From positions 1-8,966 of the forward strand of contig CAMWSZ010000099.1 in NCBI GenBank assembly GCA_947177005.1: 8,966 bases of DNA, in the 5' to 3' direction. The DNA is from an uncultured Clostridia bacterium (GTDB lineage Bacteria; Bacillota; Clostridia; Oscillospirales; Oscillospiraceae). The notes under the pieces are model-generated. The model did not search any database, was not told the DNA's origin, and worked only from the letters and a program-made list of their open reading frames with translations. Both the position numbers and the translations under genes were made by a program. This document shows, one piece after another, positions 1-6,400 of this stretch; within the stretch, counting starts at the first letter, position 1, and every line of letters begins with the position of its first letter.

Positions 1-9
1 ATATAAGGG

Positions 10-36
10 GTAGGTATCGCCGCCATACCTGCTTTT
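10..36 (+). terminator. Terminator-like hairpin upstream of the lacI-type gene
   Basis: The left arm at 10-17 (gtaggtat) pairs with the right arm at 25-32 (atacctgc) across a 7-base loop. This gives an 8-bp stem with one G-T wobble, directly followed by TTTT at 33-36. It fits a modest intrinsic terminator for a gene lying to the left of the window. The stem is short and only partly G+C-rich and the T-run is only four bases, so termination may be incomplete. Confidence 0.45.
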
Positions 37-72
37 AGCCGGAGTTCTGTCCTGTCGATATTTCAGCGGCAC

Positions 73-83
73 TTCCGCCGGAA
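73..83. promoter_or_regulatory. Small inverted repeat, possible operator of the LacI-type regulator
   Basis: TTCCG-C-CGGAA is a perfect 5-1-5 inverted repeat. It lies 25 bases before the regulator's start codon, between a weak -35-like TTCAGC (62-67) and a weak -10-like CATATT (85-90) that are 17 bases apart. A palindrome between promoter boxes is where an autoregulating LacI-family protein could bind. Both promoter boxes match consensus poorly, and the palindrome does not match the usual LacI-family operator with an even CG centre, so this is a weak call. Confidence 0.25.
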
Positions 84-107
84 CCATATTAAGAATGGAG
101 GACTTCC

Positions 108-1115
108 ATGAACAGGAATTTACCAACCATGAAAGATGTTGCTCAAGAGGCTGGTGTGTCAATAGGCACGGTTTCAAAAGTGTTCAACGGCCTTCCCGTC
201 GGGAAGAAGTACCGTGATAAGGTTAGGAGGGCCGCGAATAAGCTGGGCTATCAGGTCAATCTGTATGCGCGCGGGATGCGCACCAACAAAACCTCCACAG
301 TGGCGTTGATTGTTCCGGAAATTGAACAGCCGTTTTGTTCCGCTCTGGCCCGGCACGTCTGTGCGGCTTTGACTCTCCGGGAGTACCGGATGCTGCTGTA
401 TACCACTGGATTTCAACCGGAAATGGAGCTGGATTGTATCAACAGGGCGCGGCAGAACATGGTGGATGGAATCATCGTATTAACCCATACCCCCCTGCGG
501 GTGGATACCGGCCTTCCCATTGTCAGCGTTGACCACTGCCTTTCTCCCAATATCCCCTGCATTACCTCCGAGAACTACGGGGGCGGATACATGGCGGCGG
601 AAAAGCTGATAAAACTTGGATGCAGGCGTCTGGCCTATCTGCGGACTGCTTCCCCCAATTTTATCGAGAGTGACGAACAGGGCAATGGCTTCAAAATGGT
701 CTGCCATACCATGAAAATTCCCTATGACACTCTGCTGCTGGACGACATCAGGGACACAGAGTCCTTACGGAGCTTTTTCAATGCGCATATGTCGGACAGA
801 GCCCTGGACATGGACGGTATTTTCTGTTCCACGAACTTGTTGGTGTGGCAGATTCACAGCGTTTTGAAGGAGTTGAATATCCGGATTCCGGAAGATGTTC
901 AGGTCATAGGCTCCGACGTGAGTTCACGCCTTGGCGGAGAAGGCTTCTTCTGCTCTACCATTGTCCAGCCTGTAGACAAAATAGCGGATACGAGTGTAAG
1001 ACTGGTTCTTACGGAGGACCGGGCAAATATCCCGGCGCGGATATGCTTGCCGGTCAGCTACACGCCAGGGTGGACAACAAGAGAGCGGATAAAGGAGGGT
1101 GCCCGTGGCCAGTGA
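108..1115 (+). CDS. LacI-family transcriptional regulator
   Basis: This is a 335-residue sugar-responsive DNA-binding regulator of usual LacI/GalR length. The N-terminal helix-turn-helix (about residues 8-27, MKDVAQEAGVSIGTVSKVFN) is typical of the family. A hinge segment follows (about 45-62, GYQVNLYARGMRT), then a periplasmic-binding-protein-like effector domain starting at TVALIVPEIEQPF. GGAGG at 97-101 sits 6 bases before the chosen ATG; an in-frame ATG at 129 would still keep the whole HTH. The end overlaps the next gene by about 11 bases, which indicates co-transcription. The effector is unknown. A fructo-oligosaccharide or other sugar is plausible from the GH32 gene downstream, but the two are separated by their own promoter and three genes, so that link is inference. 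The family call is secure. Confidence 0.95.
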   Translation: MNRNLPTMKDVAQEAGVSIGTVSKVFNGLPVGKKYRDKVRRAANKLGYQVNLYARGMRTNKTSTVALIVPEIEQPFCSALARHVCAALTLREYRMLLYTTGFQPEMELDCINRARQNMVDGIIVLTHTPLRVDTGLPIVSVDHCLSPNIPCITSENYGGGYMAAEKLIKLGCRRLAYLRTASPNFIESDEQGNGFKMVCHTMKIPYDTLLLDDIRDTESLRSFFNAHMSDRALDMDGIFCSTNLLVWQIHSVLKELNIRIPEDVQVIGSDVSSRLGGEGFFCSTIVQPVDKIADTSVRLVLTEDRANIPARICLPVSYTPGWTTRERIKEGARGQ

Positions 1116-1821
1116 ATACCTGAAGTGGAAATACAGGGATGTCAAGCCGGATGAAAAGATCCCACTGACAACTGCGGAAAAACGCAAAAACTGGTGGTAC
1201 TACCACAAATGGCACATAGTAACAGGAGCTGTTCTTCTGGCAATCCTGTGCGATCTGACATGTCTCGCCCTGGGAATCGGCAAAGTGGAGCCCGACTACC
1301 GGATTGCGTATGTGGGTACAAACAATCTTCCGGACGACACCGTATCCGCCCTGGAGGAAGGATTTGCGGCCTTGGGCGAGGATCTGAACGGTGACGGCAG
1401 GGTGGTCGCAGAGCTTCGGCAATATGCGTCCTCTGGCGGAGCAGATGCCGGTACAGCCTACTCCGCTGAAATCAAGCTGGTCGCGGATCTGACCGAATGC
1501 GAGAGTTATTTTTTCCTGTTGGAGAATCCCGCGCAGTTTCAGCTAAACTATCACACTCTGCGCAGGCTGGACGGCTCCCTGCCGGAGGATGACGACTACT
1601 CCGGCACATACCTGGCGTGGGGACAATGCCCTATACTGGCGGCGATGGAGTTGGGGGAGTATTCCTATCAGCTTTTGGACAAGCAGGTGTCCGGCAACAG
1701 CAATGATCTGGTTTCAGAGTTATTTATCGCACGGAGGGGCTTTTGGACAGAAAATACCCCGGCATATTCAGAAGGTGCCGACTCTCTATGGGAAAAATTG
1801 ACGGAAGGAGCTATGCCATGA
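1105..1821 (+). CDS. Single-pass membrane protein of unknown function
   Basis: I do not recognise a characterised family. The 238-residue product has a charged, aromatic cytoplasmic N-terminus (KWKYRDVKPDEK, then KNWWYYHKWH). One transmembrane helix follows at about residues 38-58 (IVTGAVLLAILCDLTCLALG), and the C-terminal domain of about 180 residues is probably extracytoplasmic. A DLNGDGRV stretch resembles a calcium-binding loop. The start is GTG: AGGAGG at 1093-1098 lies 6 bases before the GTG at 1105, which fits better than the in-frame GTG at 1099, which overlaps the site. The 5' end overlaps the regulator gene and the stop overlaps the next start as ATGA, so it belongs to the same operon. 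N-terminal sequences of this type seem, from memory, to recur in clostridial sugar-uptake loci next to YesL-like genes. A role in transport or envelope sensing is only a guess. Confidence 0.8.
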   Translation: MASEYLKWKYRDVKPDEKIPLTTAEKRKNWWYYHKWHIVTGAVLLAILCDLTCLALGIGKVEPDYRIAYVGTNNLPDDTVSALEEGFAALGEDLNGDGRVVAELRQYASSGGADAGTAYSAEIKLVADLTECESYFFLLENPAQFQLNYHTLRRLDGSLPEDDDYSGTYLAWGQCPILAAMELGEYSYQLLDKQVSGNSNDLVSELFIARRGFWTENTPAYSEGADSLWEKLTEGAMP

Positions 1822-2408
1822 GGAAACTGACCTTAATGGCACTGATTGCTTCGATTTTCTGCTGCCTGACTGGATGTACGCAGCTCCCGCCGGAGACAGC
1901 AGCGGACGGTGCCGCTTGGAGCGATACGTGGGTCACAGTGGGAAATATTGTCGGCGCAGACGCTCCCTCGTGGCTGGAGCCAAAAGAAAACATGGATGTT
2001 CTGTCAGCCAGGGGCATGTACTACGCGACATGGGCTTCCGGAGAAGCCGTCCCGTACACCGATGCGGAGGGCGATGAGGCCGAACTGTACAGCGCTCAGC
2101 TTTACCTCCTGCTGGCAGGGTATGATTCCGCCGCCAAGGCGGAGGCCAGCGCGTCGGACTGGCTGCATATGGCGTCCGCCCAATACAACGTGACGGACAC
2201 CTATACAGAGAGTCATAACGGTCAGGAGTTTACCGTCATTACCTATACGTTCAGCTCTGAAACCAATCCCTTTGCCAAAGGGGCGTCCGCTTTCGGCGTA
2301 TATCGGAATTATGCAATCAGTGTAGAATTCTCCTGTCAGGAGGGGTTTGACAGAGATGAGCTGGAAAGTCTGCGTGAATTCTTGGAAAACTGTCACTATG
2401 CGGTGTAG
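1818..2408 (+). CDS. Small lipoprotein of unknown function
   Basis: The 196-residue product begins MRKLTLMALIASIFCCLTGC. This is a signal peptide ending in a lipobox (LTGC), with Cys20 the predicted lipidated residue, so the mature protein should be tethered to the outer face of the membrane. The remainder (QLPPETAADG onward) is soluble with alternating acidic and aromatic segments. It has no Cys-based or enzyme motif that I recognise. GGAAGGAG at 1803-1810 precedes the ATG at 1818, and this start overlaps the upstream stop by ATGA. An in-frame longer reading from 1743 lies entirely inside the upstream gene and would bury the signal peptide, so it is rejected. Position between two membrane-protein genes suggests it works with them at the envelope. 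The sugar-locus setting hints at a binding or accessory role, but no substrate can be assigned. Confidence 0.85.
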   Translation: MRKLTLMALIASIFCCLTGCTQLPPETAADGAAWSDTWVTVGNIVGADAPSWLEPKENMDVLSARGMYYATWASGEAVPYTDAEGDEAELYSAQLYLLLAGYDSAAKAEASASDWLHMASAQYNVTDTYTESHNGQEFTVITYTFSSETNPFAKGASAFGVYRNYAISVEFSCQEGFDRDELESLREFLENCHYAV

Positions 2409-2422
2409 AGGAGGCGTATAGC

Positions 2423-3211
2423 ATGGGAATGTTCATACGGGAGGATCGGGAGTATGACGAGGGTGTCCGGCAGACGGGCTTTCGCCGTTATCAGCAGCTC
2501 CTGTCTATTCGGTTTGGGAGCTGGTGGAAAACTAACCTGCTGACACTGGCGGGTTTTTTGCCGCTGGCCGCCGGACTCATTTACGCTATTGGCAGCACCA
2601 GCATTTTAGTGATGCTTCTCTGTTCGATTCTGGGCGGGATAATAGCCGGGCCTTTCCTGGCCGGACTGTATGATGCCATCCTGCGCGGCCTCCGGGACGA
2701 TCCCCAGCCCTGGTGGGACTGCTATAGACGCGCTTTCAAGCAGAATTGGAAGGACTGCATGATCCCAGGGGCATTGCTGGGGCTGTTCATTGGGGTATAC
2801 GCCTTTATGGGGATGCTGTTCTGGTGGGCGGAAGTGCCGCCTTCCATGGGAACGGTGGTACTGTACCTAACCGCACTACTGTTGACGTTGGTAATCAATA
2901 CGCTGTACTGGCCTCAGCTGGTATTGTTCCGACAAAAGGCTGGAATCCGGCTGCGAAACTGTCTGCTGTTTTGCGTCAGGTACTTTTGGCGGGTGTTGGG
3001 CGTTGGGCTGCTTCAGCTGTTCTATTGGGCAGTATACCTCTTATTAGCACCGTGGACAATCCTGCTGCTCCCCTTCATAGGAGTATGGTATATCGTATTC
3101 CTTTCCATGCTCCTGATTTATGATAATATGGATGAATCATTTCATATTGAGGAACTGTATTCGGAAGATGCGGCTGAGGACTACAGGCTCAGTGAAGAAT
3201 TAGAAGATTAA
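2423..3211 (+). CDS. YesL-like (DUF624) multi-pass membrane protein
   Basis: This 262-residue integral membrane protein has about six predicted helices (roughly residues 38-56, 60-82, 113-135, 142-162, 188-209 and 211-233). The N-terminus is charged and the C-terminal tail very acidic (after IYDNMDESF). The pattern of an early FGSWWKTNLLTL segment, a central PWWDCYRRAFKQNWK loop and a WTILLLPFIGVWY helix resembles the YesL/DUF624 family, which is often encoded with carbohydrate ABC transporters in Firmicutes. Its biochemical role is unknown. GAGGAGG at 2408-2414 precedes the ATG at 2423. It starts 14 bases after the lipoprotein stop and is the last full gene of the operon. What follows is not the expected transporter gene but a nine-codon frame and a repeat-rich region, so the operon may have been cut short here. 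Confidence 0.8.
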   Translation: MGMFIREDREYDEGVRQTGFRRYQQLLSIRFGSWWKTNLLTLAGFLPLAAGLIYAIGSTSILVMLLCSILGGIIAGPFLAGLYDAILRGLRDDPQPWWDCYRRAFKQNWKDCMIPGALLGLFIGVYAFMGMLFWWAEVPPSMGTVVLYLTALLLTLVINTLYWPQLVLFRQKAGIRLRNCLLFCVRYFWRVLGVGLLQLFYWAVYLLLAPWTILLLPFIGVWYIVFLSMLLIYDNMDESFHIEELYSEDAAEDYRLSEELED

Positions 3212-3225
3212 ATAGGAGGGAGGCT

Positions 3226-3255
3226 ATGCGTTCCAAGTATCTACCAATATTTTAG
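3226..3255 (+). other. Nine-codon open frame behind a strong ribosome-binding site
   Basis: AGGAGGGAGG at 3214-3223 is followed by ATG at 3226, encoding MRSKYLPIF and then TAG. The site is as strong as those of the full genes around it and is correctly spaced after yesL. It looks like the preserved front of a fifth operon gene whose body has been lost, or like a real short leader ORF. Sequence resembling the downstream repeat starts at 3254, at the TAG. The peptide itself matches nothing that I know. The frame and site are seen directly; the loss of a gene is inference. Confidence 0.4.
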
Positions 3256-3290
3256 CAACAAATGCTGTGTAGCTTTGCCCACGGAATGAA
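3254..3290 (+). repeat. 37-base repeat, copy 1 (diverged)
   Basis: This copy matches 3437-3473 at 32 of 37 positions. The last 19 bases (gctttgcccacggaatgaa) are identical. The arms that make a perfect hairpin in copy 2 are degraded here: only about five pairs remain, one of them a wobble. It lies 28 bases downstream of the ATG of a mini-ORF, an arrangement echoed by copy 2. Confidence 0.8.
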
Positions 3291-3299
3291 TGGGTTCGG

Positions 3300-3327
3300 A
3301 CAAATTTGTGCAGCTTTCAAATTTTGT
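3300..3327. promoter_or_regulatory. A+T-rich palindrome and direct repeat, possible operator or weak terminator
   Basis: ACAAATTTGT (3300-3309) is a perfect 10-base palindrome. CAAATTTGT (3301-3309) recurs nearly exactly as CAAATTTTGT (3318-3327), 17 bases further on. The arms aaatttg (3302-3308) and caaattt (3318-3324) could also pair as a 7-bp A+T-rich stem followed by TGTT. Either a regulator-binding site upstream of the GH32 promoter or a very weak end for the preceding operon could explain it. The repeats are seen directly; the role is a guess. Confidence 0.35.
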
Positions 3328-3330
3328 TAA

Positions 3331-3354
3331 ATATCGTTTCATATATCGTTGCAT
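3331..3354. repeat. Tandem 12-base repeat overlapping the -35 box
   Basis: ATATCGTTTCAT (3331-3342) is followed without a gap by ATATCGTTGCAT (3343-3354). The two copies are identical at 11 of 12 positions. The second copy ends in TTGCAT, the -35 box of the GH32 promoter. Two head-to-tail sites about one helical turn apart suit a dimeric activator or response regulator. Neither copy is a good palindrome around its CG, so the sites do not look like a standard LacI-family or CcpA operator. Confidence 0.5.
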
Positions 3355-3377
3355 GGGCAAAAAAAGCGTGGTATAAT
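3349..3377 (+). promoter_or_regulatory. Near-consensus extended -10 promoter for the GH32 gene
   Basis: The -35 box TTGCAT (3349-3354) is followed after exactly 17 bases by TATAAT (3372-3377). TGG directly before the -10 box gives an extended -10 (TGnTATAAT). Transcription should begin near 3383-3385, leaving a leader of about 100 bases before the GH32 start codon. This is the strongest housekeeping-type promoter that I can see in the window. Confidence 0.8.
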
Positions 3378-3405
3378 GACAACACTTCTTGCAGGAGGTG
3401 GTGCT

Positions 3406-3417
3406 ATGAGGAAATAA
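3406..3417 (+). other. Three-codon leader ORF behind a consensus Shine-Dalgarno
   Basis: AGGAGGTG (3393-3400) is a full-length match to the 16S rRNA 3' end. It is followed after 5 bases by ATG AGG AAA TAA, which encodes only Met-Arg-Lys. It lies about 10 bases from the predicted transcript start. It may be a minimal leader ORF, a ribosome-loading or mRNA-stabilising site like the STAB-SD known in Bacillus thuringiensis cry3A leaders, or a relic of an earlier gene start. The sequence is plain; the function is inference. Confidence 0.45.
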
Positions 3418-3436
3418 GCGTTTTTTAGTAGAGTAC

Positions 3437-3473
3437 AGCAGCAAATACCGTGGGGCTTTGCCCACGGAATGAA
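3437..3473 (+). repeat. 37-base repeat, copy 2, with a perfect hairpin
   Basis: This copy matches 3254-3290 at 32 of 37 positions. Within it CCGTGGG (3448-3454) pairs perfectly with CCCACGG (3461-3467) across a GCTTTG loop. In mRNA this stem would end 6 bases before the GH32 ribosome-binding site AAGGAGG (3474-3480). It could protect the transcript or affect ribosome loading. No T-run follows, so it is not an intrinsic terminator. Confidence 0.75.
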
Positions 3474-3485
3474 AAGGAGGTTTCT

Positions 3486-6400
3486 ATGCAGAACGAAAAA
3501 CGCAAAAAAAACCGTGTCATTCACTCACTGCTGGCGTCTGCCTTGATCGCCAGTATGCTGGGCGGATTGGCACAGCCTGCTCTGGCAGTTGAGCCCGTTG
3601 TGGCGGAACCGGAAGAGATTGCCGCCCCAGTGGAACCGGATAACGGAAATACGGAATTAACCACTCCGGAAGATGTTCAGGACACGGCACCTCCCGCCGG
3701 TGACACAACGGTTGATGACGCAGAGGCCACTGATGCAGAGAGCGCAGAAACACTTATCAACGGCGGTTTCGAAACAGGCGACCTTTCTGGCTGGACCCTA
3801 TTGAACGGCGATAATGTTGCCACAGTATCCAGTGAGGCCACATATTGGCCCGAGATGCCAACCCGTTATTATTATCAGGAGGGAACGCATTTCCTGCTCA
3901 GTAACGAGGGAACATCGGGCGGCGCGATTCGCTCAAGTACCTTTACCCTCGGCGGAGATGGCTACATTGCTTTCCTGATCGGCGGCGCAAATACAGAGAG
4001 CAAGGGCAGTGTCAAGGTCTATCAGGTAAACGACGGCGGCGATGATACGCTGGTGGCGACGTATACCAACCCCGAGTGGCGGGACCCGGATAAGGGCATG
4101 ACGCTTCTCCGGAGATACGGCCGGCTGACCGATTGTATTGGTAAACAGCTTTACTTTGTTGTGGAAAATGGAACAGATACCAGCGGTTTTGCTTTTATCA
4201 ATGTGGATGACTTCCGCACATCGCTTACACTCAATGAGGTAAAAGAACTCCATAAGAGCGAGATGCAGAGAATCCGGAACATTGATGACAAATTCAAAGA
4301 TGCAATTATTGAGTCCTATAAAGCCTATGGCCTGGCTGAGGCCGACTATGCGGAGCTTGTATCGACCGTTCCGGAAACGATCACACGTTATGCTGGAGAT
4401 ACCGTAGAGCTTCCAGAGCTGATCAGCGGATTTACAAGGGCAGAAATGGCATACAAAGGGAAGGCTGTATCCGTTACGGTCAGTGATATCGGCGTTGCCC
4501 AAAATGGCGAAATGATTCAGACAGGCGGCGAAGCGCTGACACTTTCTGAAGGAACCTATGACGTGACGTATAAGCTTACCTACAGTGGAATCACAACGGA
4601 GGCGCTGTCCTTTACCATTGACGTTCAGTCTGCCGGTGCTGTTCCCCACGATGTGGAAAACGGCGGTTTTGAGACCGGTGACCTGAGCGGCTGGACCATC
4701 CTCACCGAAAGCGTTTGGGGAAAAGATGAGTCTGGCGCTTATAAGGGAATCAGCTCTGACCAGACCTATTGGGGCGAAAAACTCCCCTACAACCAAGAGG
4801 GGAATTATCATCTGAACGGCTGGGAGGTCACTGGCGACGAGGCCGTCTCATGGGGTATAAGATCATCCATGTTTACCCTCGGCGGCAGCGGCTGGATCTC
4901 TCTCCGCATGGGCGGAAACGCGGCACAGGTGAGAATCTACAAGGAAAACGGGACGCTCATCTGGTCCTTTGACCAGACGCGGTTCCATGATATCAGCTTC
5001 CCATACATTGGGAAAGGCGGCTCCTGGGCGGATATGGGAACCTATTTCATTGACCTGAGTGACTACTTGGGCCAGCAGCTGTATGTGGAGCTTTGGGACA
5101 AGACGATGGACGGCCCCTGGCGTCTCGCGTTTTTTGACGCCGTGAAATGCTATTATGAGGACGTACCGGATGTGGCGAACGGTAGCGATACGGTCACGGC
5201 ACCTGTTGATAAAATCGACGATGTGCTCCAATATGGAGACGTGAAGATTCCCTGGACGCAGCTGCACATCATCCACCCCTCAGAGGGAGACGGCGTGGTG
5301 TATCTCTCCTTTGACGGGGACACCGGCTTCAACGCCGCCAATGCGTGGGGCTGGAAGCAAAACGCCACGCTGACCAGCGTCTTCACAAATCCGGCGTATC
5401 AGGATGAGCCCGTAGAGCCCTACCGGCCCAAGGGCGTCAAAGGAAAGGCTCTGAACTTCGATGGGTACTCCAACAGCCTCTCCTACAGCGAGGTTGTGGA
5501 GGGCAGCAAGCTGACCATTGATGTCTATGTCTGCCCGAGAGTGTTCTGCTGGAGCGCACCTCAGGATGCGCGGGAAAACCACATTCCTGAAGTCATCACC
5601 GGCAGTTATAATACCGGAAGTAAAGCGGGCTTCCTGCTGGGTGTGACCAAGCACGGGTATCTGACCTTCCGTATTGGCACTGGGAACAACTGGTATAACC
5701 TGGTTGGAAATGCGGACAGCGTTCTTCCCACCTATGAATGGAGCCGCGTCACGGCGGTGTTTGACGGAGACGCGGGCAAGATGAACCTCTACCTCAACGG
5801 AAAACCGGCAGGAGAAAAGGACATTGAGGCGGGTTCCCAAATCGCCGGCACCGGAAGCAGCGTTCTGGTAGGCAGAGGCAGTGAGGCGGTGACCTATGAG
5901 GTCTCCGATAAAACCATGTTCCCCGGCCTGATGGACGAGTTGACCATATCCATGACCGCCAAGACCGCGGCGGAAGTCGCCGCCAGCGGCTACACGCTGC
6001 CGGAGATCAGCTATGAGGACGCCATGACGCCCGAGAGCGCTCTGGCAGGTGACTACTACAGGCCCCAGTATCATCCGGCGCCCTCCGGGAACTGGATGAA
6101 CGAGCCCCACGCACTGTTCCAGTATAACGGCAGATGGCATCTGTTCTATCAGTTCGCCCCGGCGGGTCCCTACTGGCAGACCATTTCCTGGGGCCACTGG
6201 GTCAGCGATGACATGGTGAGCTGGGAATATGTCAAGGAAGCCGTGATCCCTACCGAAAACTCGGTCACACCGGATGCCGTATGGACCGGCAACATGATCT
6301 TCGACTCAGAAGGGAAACCCCTCCTGCTGATTACCGCGGGCGACGACGGGAGATCGGTCAGCGGTTCAAACCAGCACGTTGGTTTGTTCAAGGCCGTAGA

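Noticed and set aside
1020..1040. CCGGG/CCCGG inverted repeat inside the regulator gene
   Set aside because: It lies within coding sequence with a 7-base loop and no T-run; it is explained by G+C-rich codons.
3331..3354. CcpA cre or LacI operator in the GH32 promoter
   Set aside because: The sequence around each central CG is not palindromic enough; the pattern is better described as a direct repeat.
3241..3465. Minus-strand open frame of 74 codons across the intergenic repeats
   Set aside because: It runs through the promoter and repeats of the GH32 gene, has no ribosome-binding site, and has a composition typical of a translated non-coding repeat. Frames of this kind are probably often mispredicted where the repeat recurs.
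3254..3473. CRISPR array considered because of the two 37-base repeats
   Set aside because: There are only two imperfect copies 183 bases apart, no regular spacers and no cas genes.
3933..4811. Minus-strand open frame of 292 codons opposite the N-terminal modules
   Set aside because: It is antisense to a continuous, domain-rich plus-strand gene and has no supporting signals.
5280..6197. Minus-strand open frame of 305 codons opposite the LamG-like region
   Set aside because: It is a shadow of the plus-strand coding sequence, with no recognisable domain and no start signal.
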